DNA of 64,000 bases, from the NCBI GenBank assembly GCA_949358305.1, contig OX442315.1:11992427-12056426 (forward strand), written 5' to 3'. Shown here piece after piece: positions 11,970-22,905 of this stretch. The stretch's first letter is position 1. Every line of letters starts with the position of its first letter. The notes below the pieces were generated by a model. It saw only the letters and a list, made by a program, of their open reading frames with translations, made no database searches and was not told where the DNA came from. This DNA is from Strigamia acuminata. Its lineage: Eukaryota; Arthropoda; Chilopoda; Geophilomorpha; Linotaeniidae. Position numbers and translations under genes: made by a program.

Positions 11970-13389
11970 TGCAATATTAGAGAATTTAAAAAAGATGTGT
12001 AGGAAAAAAACTTTCCTTCTACTATTTAGCTGTTTTAAGTTTACTGGCACGGTGGCATAAATTTCAACGCTTCTTTACACCTTCTTGTGGACAAACTTCT
12101 TCGATTTAAGTAAAATATGAATTTAATATCAAATGTGCTGTAAATCACGCCTAATGAGATATTGCAATTCCAGTCTTAAATATTGATTTTCAAATTCCAT
12201 TAATGCATCACAACTCAGATGGAAATAATCATTTAATCCCACACCTCTACCAGCTTATTAATTCATTTTATCCATGTTAGTAATACTTTAAACCTTTAAT
12301 GTCTAATTTAAGATAAGATATATTCATCATATGAGATATATTCATACAACTAACAAACATCAAGGCATGGTGTTTGTTAGCCAGTGGTGATGATGACTTG
12401 TTAGTAATTTGTTTAAAGGTAATCAATTTAGCCGGTCAATTCTAGCAACACAAAAACATGTTTCTTTGAAGCCGAATTAACTGCCTGATTTTCAAAGGGT
12501 TGCAAATTTAAGCACTGACTGTAAATGCTGCTGCTCAAATTAGGAAATCAGTGTGGGTGACTTCAGTTTTAATCTAATATAAAAGACTTCTTGGGGATGG
12601 CTCTTGGGGATGTTGATGGGTTGTGCTTCAATGGTTGTGACAAAGCTGTGGAAGTTAACTTTGGTTTTGTACGTTCCGATGTCAAGATTTTAAACCGGTT
12701 AATCCCAAAGTTCAATTGATTAGATTTATCTAACAATGCAGCATTTTTATGAAGCCATTTAATTTATTTAACAATATTCTTAGTAAACAATATCATGTTT
12801 TCTTTGTACTTTTTTTTATTGTTGAGGTGTGTTTTTCAACAATTCGTGTAACAAGCCGGAGAAGTTTTTTCTTGGCAAAAAATGGAGTAGTTTTTCAATG
12901 CGAAGCTGAGAATTACTTTTTGTTCTGTTTACTCATCGCGACCAACTCCCATGTTGACAAATGAAAGAAAAGAGGGGTTTTGTAGACTCAAATAGTTTCG
13001 ATATTAAATTTTTGATTCACGTTGAACTCACCTCTATGGAGTCGCTGTGTTCCATTAGGCGTGAAACAAAAGCAATAAGCGAGAGCGCTTTTGATTTTTT
13101 TACACAGCCGACTGCAACCGTCTACAGAACAAATTCCCATAACACGTGATAAGTTTGGGATCAACATTTTCCACAGGAAATAGAGGTGATGCCCCCAAGT
13201 GGTAACAAAGACAACAATCATACTTATATCTGTAGCAAAATTTTATTATAAATTTTCCGTTCTTTTATTTTTTCAAGTTCTGGATTTAAAGTTTAAAGTA
13301 TTTAACCCACAGCTGAATTTGAAATGAAATGAAAGTCTTGTTGGAAAACACCACAATTATTAATTAAGTTGCAATTATTAAAGAAGAAC
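11970..13389. other. non-coding stretch
   Basis: AT-rich sequence. Short open frames near 12749-13221 on both strands have no recognisable domains. I see no gene. Confidence 0.4.
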
Positions 13390-13490
13390 GCTTTCCTATG
13401 GCTGATCACCTGTTCCCGCTAGAACACACAAGTTAAGCAGCATTGGGTTTGGCTAGTACTTGGTCCACCTGTTGGGAATTACAGTTGTTT
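13390..13490 (+). pseudogene. 5S rRNA-like relic
   Basis: The segment contains CCTATGGCTGATCACC, then AGTTAAGCAGCATTGGG, then TTTGGCTAGTACTTGG, then TGTTGGGAATTACAG. These are in the order and rough spacing of 5S rRNA, where the internal promoter region reads like AAGTTAAGCAGCGTTGGGCCTGG. The part after TACTTGG that should read ATGGGTGACCGCC is damaged, so this is probably a pseudogene or the head of a 5S-derived SINE rather than a working gene. The assignment is from memory of 5S consensus, not from a search. Confidence 0.55.
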
Positions 13491-13625
13491 TTCACTGTAA
13501 TCTTTAAGGTGAGTTCACATTGGCCGTAACTTAAGATCGGAAAATGGTGGATGGTGGGAGGGTTGTTGATAACGATAACAATAAATCCGACAAGTCTTTT
13601 TGTTATAATCTCCAACAATCAAGTT

Positions 13626-13937
13626 TGTAAAAACTGGCGTTTTAAAAGGGACGCGTCAATTGGGGGGAATTGGAGGCGACGCCATGTTTGGTCGCCAGGG
13701 TCACTTCGGTGACCCACTATGTAAATGGGTCAAGTTATTATTCATGTTTAGGGAGGGGAATATTAATTTACATGTTTCCTGTTTTCAATAAAACAATCAC
13801 TGTTCAATGTAAACCCTGTGCGTACGTGTGTTTTCTTTCTGCAATCTTCAACAATCAGTTTAAATCCAGTTCCATCGAGTTTTCAAACCACTTCTGATTA
13901 ATTCCAAACTACAAATCGAGTTGATAGAATCAACATA
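13626..13937 (+). repeat. 5' LTR, 312 bp
   Basis: Starts TGTAAAAACTGGCG and ends GAATCAACATA. The primer site follows directly. If the LTR is taken to end at the canonical ACA, two bases remain before the primer site. It contains AATAAA at 13787-13792 and a perfect hairpin GGGTCAC-TTCG-GTGACCC at 13698-13715. Confidence 0.9.
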
Positions 13938-13955
13938 TGGTGCCGAAACCCGGGA
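13938..13955 (+). other. primer-binding site, tRNA-Phe
   Basis: TGGTGCCGAAACCCGGGA is exactly complementary to the 3' end of animal tRNA-Phe including CCA, as I recall that sequence. Confidence 0.85.
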
Positions 13956-13993
13956 AATGATCAGTAAAAAACCAGGAGAAAAGTTCGAGTGTA

Positions 13994-15649
13994 ATGGCTG
14001 ATTTGGCAAACACAAAGAAGCAGAGAGAAGCAGCGAGGGGAGGTGTCCGAAACCTCATGAACACGTCAAGGAACGAGATGAAAAACGACCCGATCAACAA
14101 GGTGAAGCTACTTTGCTTACTGGCGCAATTGAAGACGAGACGGACCGAAATTGAGGAATTGGATCTCCGCGTGGCCGACGCCATTACGAATATAAACGAG
14201 GTGATGGACGATTCAATGGAAGCGGATGAATTTCAAGATGAAATGATTGAAGCAGAAGTCCGACTCGAGGTTGCAATAAGGGAGATAAAGTCGAAAAAAC
14301 AGCAAGTATCGAATATGAATTTACCAAACATTAATACATATTTACCGAACCGCGAGACGACATTACAATCGAACGCGACCGTCGACGTCGAGGCGACGAA
14401 TTTGGCGACCAATTGGGCGAACGCCGATGCGATGAATTTGGCGAACAATTGGGCGAACGTCGATGCAGCAAATTTGGCGAGCGTCGGGACAACGAACGTC
14501 GGGGCGACGAATTTAGCAAGCGCTCGAGATACGAATTTGGAGAACATTCGAGCGATGAATTTGGCGAGCGTTCGAGATGCAAATTTGGCGGACGTTCAAG
14601 CGACGAGTTTGGGGAACAATCAAGCGACGAGTTTGGCGGACGTTCGAGATACAAATACAATTTTGGCGGACGTTCGAGATGCGAATTTGGCGGACAATTG
14701 GGTGAAAGCTGATGCGATAAATTTGGCGGACAATTGCGCGAACGCCGATACGATAAATTTGGCGAACAATTGGGTGAGCATTGAGACAACGAACATCGAG
14801 AAAACGAATTTGACAAGCGTCGGGGCAAAGAATTGGGCGAACATCGAGACGAATTTTACAAACACAGGACCGAAATTACGAAGTTACGCGAATGGGACTT
14901 TTACGAACGAAATGATTAAACCAACAATCGACTACACCCGGCGTGGGATGTGGGAAAACCCAGTCCAAACAGATGAGAAGACCGAGATCAACGTGAATAC
15001 AACTTTTAACGAAACAACAAAATCAACAATCGACTACACCCGATGTGGGATGTGGGAAAAACTGTCTCGTGAGCTAAACTTGGGAAAAACTGGAGAGCAA
15101 GATATTGCATTATTGACATTTGGAGCGACCGAAACGACAATTGCGAAAAGAAATCGGGTCAAATTGTTACATAATAATTACAATGACATTACTTACAGTT
15201 TAAGAATCGAGGCGACGCATTGGTCGAACATCGAGGCGACGAATTTGGCAAGCGTCGGGACAACGAATGTGGCGAGCGTCGAGACAACAAATTTGGCGAA
15301 GTTGGGGCAACGGATTGGGCGAACGTCAAGCCGACACATTGGGCAAACATCGAGGCGACGAATTGGGCGAACGTCGGGGCCACAGATTTGGCGAGCGTCG
15401 GGACAACGATTTTCGCGAACGTCGGAGCAAACAACAAACAAACAAGACAAAACTCTGCTCACATTTGGAAAGACTAAACCAAAAACCAATTTTGGAGAAG
15501 AAATTAACCGACCACATTTAACTACCGGTATGAAGTATGGACGCATTACAACGACGACAACAAAACGTGACGGAAAAATTCGATCGTGCGATTTAAGACT
15601 CGCGAATGGGACAAAACTACAAGACCGATTCAAAGACTGTGTCATATGA
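13994..15649 (+). CDS. Gag-like protein with internal Ala/Asn/Leu-rich repeats (551 aa)
   Basis: The only ORF of the 13626-16001 element. ATG is at 13994, 56 bp after the primer site begins. Residues 1 to about 105 are charged and probably helical (KQREAARGGVRNL; then a Glu-rich MEADEFQDEMIEAEVRLEVA), like BEL/Pao Gag N-termini. Residues of about 130-290 are degenerate repeats of the type xNLANNWANVDA and NLASVRDA, encoded by a GC-richer minisatellite with core GCGAATTTGGCGA. Two copies of a TIDYTRxGMWE motif follow (about 315 and 346), then a second repeat patch (about 400-480). No zinc knuckle, protease or polymerase motif is seen. The frame stays open although the repeat core is also open in other frames. 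Function inferred only from the element: packaging or assembly. Confidence 0.65.
   Translation: MADLANTKKQREAARGGVRNLMNTSRNEMKNDPINKVKLLCLLAQLKTRRTEIEELDLRVADAITNINEVMDDSMEADEFQDEMIEAEVRLEVAIREIKSKKQQVSNMNLPNINTYLPNRETTLQSNATVDVEATNLATNWANADAMNLANNWANVDAANLASVGTTNVGATNLASARDTNLENIRAMNLASVRDANLADVQATSLGNNQATSLADVRDTNTILADVRDANLADNWVKADAINLADNCANADTINLANNWVSIETTNIEKTNLTSVGAKNWANIETNFTNTGPKLRSYANGTFTNEMIKPTIDYTRRGMWENPVQTDEKTEINVNTTFNETTKSTIDYTRCGMWEKLSRELNLGKTGEQDIALLTFGATETTIAKRNRVKLLHNNYNDITYSLRIEATHWSNIEATNLASVGTTNVASVETTNLAKLGQRIGRTSSRHIGQTSRRRIGRTSGPQIWRASGQRFSRTSEQTTNKQDKTLLTFGKTKPKTNFGEEINRPHLTTGMKYGRITTTTTKRDGKIRSCDLRLANGTKLQDRFKDCVI
14388..14860 (+). repeat. degenerate coding minisatellite
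   Basis: A patch with the recurring core GCGAATTTGGCGAnCnnT at spacings that are multiples of 3, within the ORF at 13994-15649. It is also open on other frames and on the minus strand, which yields spurious overlapping ORFs. A second patch lies at about 15205-15440. Confidence 0.75.
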
Positions 15650-15669
15650 AAATGAAAATGGAGGTCCAT

Positions 15670-15689
15670 CCCCGGGGGACGGGGGGGAC
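15670..15689 (+). other. polypurine tract
   Basis: A very G-rich stretch (runs of five and seven G) ending in GACT/GAC just before the TGTAAAAAC start of the 3' LTR. Confidence 0.65.
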
Positions 15690-16001
15690 TGTAAAAACTG
15701 GCGTTTTAAAAGGGACGCGTCAATTGGGGGGAATTGGAGGCGACGCCATGTTTGGTCGCCAGGGTCACTTCGGTGACCCACTATGTAAATGGGTCAAGTT
15801 ATTATTCATGTTTAGGGAGGGGAATATTAATTTACATGTTTCCTGTTTTCAATAAAACAATCACTGTTCAATGTAAACCCTGTGCGTACGTGTGTTTTCT
15901 TTCTGCAATCTTCAACAATCAGTTTAAATCCAGTTCCATCGAGTTTTCAAACCACTTCTGATTAATTCCAAACTACAAATCGAGTTGATAGAATCAACAT
16001 A
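15690..16001 (+). repeat. 3' LTR, 312 bp
   Basis: Same sequence as 13626-13937 by eye, including the UUCG-type hairpin (15762-15779). Followed by AAGTT, matching the five bases before the 5' LTR. Confidence 0.9.
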
Positions 16002-16006
16002 AAGTT

Positions 16007-19000
16007 GAAAGTTTTAAATGTTGATTGTTGATAAGAATAAATGTCAACAACTCATTGTTCTTACTTTCAAATGATGATTGTTGATAAGACAAATTTCAAC
16101 AAGCCATCCTGATTATTTGTAGTCTCAAATGCATTCTTTTTCTTGTGGGGAAAAATTGGTTTTGATTTTTTATTGATTTTTGGGGACTAAGTTTAGTATA
16201 AAAAAAGCACAGCAATAGCTCATTGGTCCCTGCATGTAGAAGCTGAAACCAGCCAAATAGCTACCCTGCCGTGTACTGCAGAAGGCAGCCATTTTGACAC
16301 GTTATTTATTCTTGAAAAAAACATCAGTTTTTTAATATTTGCATTCTCAGGGTGAGGATTAACCCTTTTCTGATTTTTGAAGTAATTTGCACTTAATTTA
16401 CTGAGTGTGCCAGTTCCATAACTACTAAATCTTTTTGAATGCAGCCGGAGTAATTTATACTAGCACTTCAGCATAGCGCCACCTGTACTTGAATTATGCC
16501 TAAATTCTTCACAAGTTATTTTATTGTATGGGCTGTGAGACCAAGTGGCACTTGATAAAAACCATGGAAACCATGGTAACAAGCTACAAGCACTCTTGTG
16601 GAAGCTTGTAGCAGTGGAAACATGACAATTGTCACTATTTTGCTGGTATCAAGGATAGATAAGGCATTCAGTTTTGACTTTCAAGCTAGGTTGACATTTT
16701 GCAATAAACTTAGATTATAGATTCAAAAGAGGAAAGTGAGGCGTGGTTTTGTGCTTCTGGACAAAATATGCTTCCATATGATAAATATGTTTTCAATCAA
16801 CTTCGTATTTTTGGTTAAACCATTCTTTTGTGACCCACATTCCAGAGGATTTTGTTATTGTCTGAAAAACACAGTCCAAACAAACTATTATTGGGTTTTT
16901 AGTTCAGCGGTAGAAGTTGCCAAGTGGTAAAAGTGATGTGTTTGTTTAGATTGTTGTAAGGAGTGTGAAGGTTTGTTTCTGTTTGTTTAGATTGTTGCAA
17001 GAAGTTTAAAGGTGTTTTTCTTTTTCTTCTGTTTAAACTCTGAATGCTTTTGATATGAGGATTGTCATTGTTGAGTAATCCATATAAACAGCAATGTTCT
17101 TCGAACAGTATTATTAAAGTTATTGGGAAAAAAAGATCCAACGCGTGTCCTGGGTCCTTAAAAAGGCACTAGACCATTGCGTCTCAACAGGAACAATGGC
17201 CCAAGGGCTTTGATGCATTGATTTGTCAAACTGCAGTTGCAACAAGAGGAAAGTTGTCTTCGGCATAAGAAATTGGCAATTGTGTTTTTTCTTCACATCG
17301 AATAAAGAAAACCCTTGCGAAACCTTAATTCACATATTGCTCAGTGGGAATAGAATAAATAGTCATTTATTTGGATCATTATATACAACAATTTAACTAA
17401 CACTGCATTTGTAGTGGGTCAAATTGTTCCAATTATCCCAAATGTTGACTTTAGGTGTTTTTTCAATTTGAAGCAATTAGAAGTACCGGTATGTAGTTTC
17501 CAAGTTATTCTTTCGTAGTCGTTGGATTGTAAAATAGACATGCATTATTTCCTAGATTGTTTATTACAATTGGTTAAGTTAAACAATCAATATTTGTTGG
17601 AATTAATTATATATATCATCATGAGTTTTAAACAAGTTAAATGTTAATGGCACATTGCATGCATGTAATCTCAATTGTTATAATAATATATCTTCAAGAC
17701 TAAAAGATGTGTTTTTAACTTTTCCTGTTCAATCCGTCTTTTTCTCCTTATTTTGGACATTCGAAACATAATATTTTATCCCATTTGTTTTTTTGTTGGC
17801 CAGCCACAGTGTTGATTTGTTTGGAATTCCATTCATTTTTCTTGCAGTTGCAGACTGCTCTAAAATCCCCTATTTATTTTGGGCAGAGATTTTCTTTACT
17901 TTTGAACACTGCCATAATGGGCAATTTTTTTCTTTATTTTATATATATACTGTATATATATATTTCTTTTTCTTTTCCTCTTTGCCCCCTTTTATTTTTT
18001 TGACAAACGGTAGTCAATGAAATTGAAGATTTAGCTGCCAGAAAAATCAAAGCTCTTTCCCTCATCTCCAATTTGTCTATGTGCTCACTGACAAAAGACA
18101 GTCAGGAGCAAAGTGAAATGACTCATGTTAGTCTTTGGTATTTCTGACTGATGTTTGTGTCACATCATTGCCACTTGAGAGCATTTGGCATTTCTTTTCT
18201 CTCCTTTTTTGACACGTCTCAAATCTCCAAAAGGTTTTAAATGTGTCAGTTTGCAAGATGTGATGGAATAACTTTTCCTCTTTGCATTTAATTCAGGCTT
18301 AATTGACCAAAATGTGTGGTTAAGCTTTAAACAAATCTATTTCTTGGAGATTAAACATCAGAACAGTTATTGTGTTCTTAAATAGTTCATTTATTTTTAA
18401 CCCTTTGGTTTGTGCCTAGCAGATGCTAAAGAAATTTAAAAGTGTGTAATATTTTACTGAACCCAAATCTGTTGCAACCAAACACATGTTTGTTGATTTA
18501 TGGTTGCAGGTTTGTGGGGGAAGAGGGAAAGAAAGTGAAAAATAGTAAATTGATCAAAAGTTTTTGACAGGTGGAAAGTTTGGATCAATTTCCACTGGAG
18601 AGTCGACTATAAGAGGACCCTTTATCTTTTAATGGCAAGAAATTATTCATGAACTTTGTTATTTCTTTATGCAGAGATAACATTTTAAATCAGTTTTTAA
18701 ACTAACAAGTTTGAAGAAGTGTACAAATATTTACATAGTGTGTGCTAATGAAGAAATGGGGAAGAAAAACAAATAGTTTGAAGTCATCCTTTCTCACTTG
18801 TTGACTAGAGTTGAGTTAAGTGCTAATATTGAACAACTGGAAGGAGAAACTAGAAATGCAACACTTTAATTGTGAATACAGCTTCAGCAGTAAATGGAGC
18901 AACAACTAATATGAGTTTGTCACAAGTTTTTGTCAACACAGCAAAACCACTTTCATTGTTACTATACAATGATTTTAAAACTTTTCAGATTTTCTGGATA

Positions 19001-19311
19001 CATCAGGACAATAAATGACAATAAAAGAAAAAATTAGTGATAAATGTGCCGGAGAAAAGTGAACCCGAAGAGCAATAAAATTAAAATGGGAAGCTCTAGT
19101 CAACGAGCTAAAGCACGGCTACAAATTTGACATAATTGCCAACCAGCAGTTCTCTGTGGCATATTCCACAAATTATTATTTCTTACACAAACTTTATGCC
19201 ATTTCTTTAAGTTTAAGGCGAACGGCTTTTTTGCCATCTGTCGGCGGATTTTTCTTAACGTTTAGGTCTTTTCCTGTTCGTTTGTAGAATTTGCCCCATC
19301 TAGCGTTGAGA
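16007..19311. other. non-coding stretch
   Basis: AT-rich, many stop codons in all frames, TA-rich run near 17940. A box-A-like TAGTTCAGCGGTAGA near 16900 is not followed by a tRNA B box. No gene is supported. Confidence 0.4.
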
Positions 19312-19442
19312 AAATGTTTTATTTGCATTGACAAAAAACACAGGCAAATAAACAATGTTTTATTTGCATTGACAAAAAACACAGGCAAATAAACAATGTT
19401 TTATTTGCATTGACAAAAAACACGGGCAAATAAACAATGTTT
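19312..19442. repeat. 41-bp tandem repeat, 3 units
   Basis: Three nearly identical units containing TTTTATTTGCATTGAC and AAAACACAGGCAAATAAAC. Within each unit TTATTTGC and GCAAATAA are inverted, so each unit could form a hairpin. Confidence 0.85.
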
Positions 19443-22400
19443 GAACCTTGCAGTTAAGCCACTTTTTCAACACAAGGGGATAAAGCCTATAGCAATTTGA
19501 TACGTAGTTGATTAATCATATCCAATTGTAAAGTGAAGGTTTACAAAATGGCAATTTGTCTTTTAGACATTTGAGATTTGTCCAATGTCCTCATTGTGTA
19601 TTTCTCTTTGTTAGTTCTTTGAGTGCTAAACAATAAGTGCATTTAAAGTTCATGTTTTTGCTGGTTTAGTGTTTCTAGAAACAAATGTACATTTCCTTGT
19701 AAAACCCAAAAGCTAAACTTCAAACAGTGGCAGGTATTTGCTTTTATCTTTTGCACTTTGTAGAAGGCACCAGAAGCCACAAACAATAAACTTTGAATGC
19801 ATCTAGTGCTTTGCTTGACTGTCAACAAAACACTTTAGACGCCTTTCCCTATAATTTTAAAAAAAAAAGGAAATCAAATCCCAATTTGTATAACAATCAA
19901 CATTTTAAACAATCGTTGGAGAGGAAAATCGATTTCTGGCGAAGAATGGTTACAAGTGCACAAATTGATTACACCAACACGTGTTGCAATAATTTACCCA
20001 ATTACGACATTATTGTTCTTGCAGCTAACAAAGAGAAAACAAGATTGGTTAGAAAAATCAAACTGAGATTGTTATATTGTAGCAAAATAGCAATTTGGTC
20101 GTTTGTTGCTTCAGCTGCGACTTTTTTTTATCGAACAATAGACACCAATATGAAGCTCAGCTGAGCACAACTTTGTTGAGTTGCGAGATTTTTTTTTCTT
20201 TTATCTTATTTCTTTTCATGTGTGGGTTGGGCATTTGTTAAAAGATGGTTCCAGTCTGATGAGATGACAGATCAAGATTCAACGTTGTTTCCCATTTGGC
20301 ATCTTGTCAAATTGCTGCACATCATCAGAGAAAGGGAGAGAGAAAATGCATTCGTTTTCTTATGGGAGACGGAAAAAAGACTCAACTAAGTTGTAAAAGT
20401 TGGTCGCCAGATTAAGGTTGATGAAATCGATCATTTTTTTTCTTTCCGATAAGATTGCGAACGACAAATTGTTGGATTTCCACTCGATTCTTTCGAAAGA
20501 CCGGCGAAGGCATTGTTCAACTGAATGGGCTCTTTGGTTGTTTAAAATATTTCAAACCATTGGTAAATCTAAAGAATGCAGCTTTAAAGGCGAGTTTTGT
20601 TGCAGTGTTTACAATGAAAAAGAAATATGAAACAATAGCAGTTATAGCGCTTATAGAAATCATTGTAGAGCGGCGAAAATTGATTTCAATTTTTAAAGTT
20701 TTGTCTAAACAGGTTTCCTTGGGTTTTTCTATGGGGATTTATTTCATTATTCAACTCAAATTTCTGAACATTTTTACCAATAAATTTCTAGCAAATGTCC
20801 ACATTTTACGGCTCGGATGACTAAGGACCTGAGAAAACCTGCAATTGGATCACGCGTGAGAACTATTGGAAAAAAAAATTTTGCTAGTTTTTTTTTAAAG
20901 AATCATCTTATATTACTCTGATAAATATAAATCTGATAAAAATGTCTCTTTACTGCAATGCTTTGTAAAATTAGATTTATTATATCGCATTCTACGCACA
21001 GTTCAGCTGATAATTCTGCTGTTTCATTTATCACATGTTCTCCTCTATTGAGGAACATCACCATAGATTAGTGCTGTCGTTGCCATGAGCTGCAAATTGT
21101 TGGTTTAAACTAAACAAATTGTTGTGATAACTTAATAATGGCAATTAATATTTACCATTGCTCTACCGATTAGCGGCTTTAGTAATTTCCAAACCAAAAT
21201 GCAAAACCTCAGTCATTGTCCTCAAATTTCTGGGAAAGTCTTTAATGAATAAACAATACATAAGACATTAACAAAGAAAACTTAGAAGAAAAACAAAGCA
21301 CTTGAACTTAATAATAACAAGTAATCACTGTTGCCAACAATAGCACGTGCTGAAAGGCTTAAAACTAGGGTTAACTAGAGAACATCCAGTAAATACTACA
21401 AGCAATACTAGATTAGACAGAAAACTTAAAGGACATTATGAAATGATAGAAATCCACTTATGGTTTAATAGACAGAAGGCGGGCTTATCCGAAAACAAGC
21501 CGATGTGCGGATGAAACTGAAGAAGGCTACATTATTAATGTTTTATTCAATTACCACTGCAGTAATTTTCAGAACTGCACATGCTCGGTAGCTTCTTCAA
21601 ACTTGTCGTGCCCAACGAAACGGAGACGGTCGACTGTTAAACACGCAAACAAGTTAATCCAATAATCCATCGTCAAAAAGACTTCCTCTTCCGAATCAGA
21701 AGTTTTCGCCAAACTTATAAAACAAAAAAACAACGGCATGCTGTTGTGGTTTTCTTAATTGTCTCTTCTTCACTGTTCAGAGGACAGCTGTTTCCGCCCA
21801 GACAAGATAAGCTTTGTGTGTGCTCAGTAAAGTGTATGTATATTGAATGAAACTCATTTTTTCCAAGTTAATGAAGAAAGTGATAACAACCTGCTTGGAT
21901 TGTTGGAATAATGTTCCATATTGCCACCAGTATGCAGCAGTGCACAATCATTGGTTGTAAATCCAGTTTTAGTAGATAATCTGTTCAACAAACACATATA
22001 GAAGCGGCTACAAATCCACACAAACTAACACTATATGCCCAAACTTAATTACCGTAAGCTGAAATATGATGGTGCTTAACAGTAGAACACTTACTTTATA
22101 GCTACACATCTTGTAACAATAATAGTTAAGATCTATTTCTTATTAATCCAACAATAGCCAAAACAAACATATTTAGATGCGGGGAATTTATGAAACACAT
22201 GTTCCACAATGTGTGCATTACAGTGAAGTTTAGACATCTCTGGTGCAGAAACTCCCCGAGTTCATTTTAGGAATGCACATGTGCTGCGGTGCAGCAAAGC
22301 TTTGGAATTTAGCTTTGCAAGATGATTTGTAGCCGGAGTAATTGTGGCCCAGTTTTAAAAGAAAAAATAGACTAGTAATGGAGAAGATTCGACAACAAAG

Positions 22401-22570
22401 GTATAATTCCAACAACCTAGTGACCTCAGTGTCACCGCAATGATTCCCAAGCGTTTTCTACGTTAGTACTGTCTCTTTAACCCTTCCAAATCCAATAATA
22501 CCCGGAGAGTAATGAATACCAATAAACACGAAATGGGCTGAACAATACAATTAGTGGGGAAAAACAATTA
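19443..22570. other. non-coding stretch
   Basis: Open frames of about 120 codons near 19793-20164 and 20455-20820 are low-complexity and show no recognisable domain, so I do not call them genes. Confidence 0.35.
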
Positions 22571-22576
22571 CTTTTT

Positions 22577-22905
22577 ACAACGATGACTATTTTTCTAATT
22601 TCTTTTATAACAGTGGCTATTTTTACAATTATTTTTACAACAATGGCTACTTTTGGAATTAATTTTATAACATTGACTATTTTTGCAATTATGTTTTTAA
22701 CAATAACTATTTTTGCAAATATGTTATTAACAATGACTATTTTTGCAGTTTTTTTTAACAATGACTATTTTTGCAGTTTTTTTTAACAATGACTATTTTT
22801 GCAGTTTTTTTTAACAATGACTATATTTGCATTTTTTTTTTAACAATGAGTATTTTTGCAGTTATTTTTTTAACAATTAGTATTTTTGCCAATTTTTTGT
22901 AAACA
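22577..22905. repeat. 28-30-bp T-rich tandem repeat
   Basis: About eleven imperfect units built on ACAATGACTATTTTTGCA followed by TTTTTTTTAA. Units at the left end are more diverged (TGGCTATTTTTACAATT). The array opens long frames of low complexity on both strands; these are not genes. Confidence 0.85.

Larger units (their letters stand above)
13626..16001 (+). mobile_element. 2.4-kb non-autonomous LTR retrotransposon
   Basis: Two 312-bp LTRs (13626-13937, 15690-16001) with no difference seen, a perfect primer-binding site abutting the 5' LTR, one 551-codon ORF and a G-rich tract before the 3' LTR. The 5-bp AAGTT flanks both sides (13621-13625 and 16002-16006). There is no protease, reverse transcriptase or integrase. 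The N-terminus of the ORF resembles the coiled-coil start of BEL/Pao-type Gag proteins as I recall them, so a BEL/Pao derivative is my best guess. The intact structure and matching LTRs suggest recent movement using another element's enzymes. Confidence 0.88.

Noticed and set aside
14331-15477. Overlapping frames on other strands and phases within the short LTR element
   Set aside because: Explained by the coding minisatellite; the single long frame from the ATG at 13994 fits the element layout better.
16895-16960. Box-A-like TAGTTCAGCGGTAGA suggesting a tRNA or tRNA-derived SINE
   Set aside because: No B box (GGTTCGANTCC-like) follows at the right distance and no cloverleaf can be drawn.
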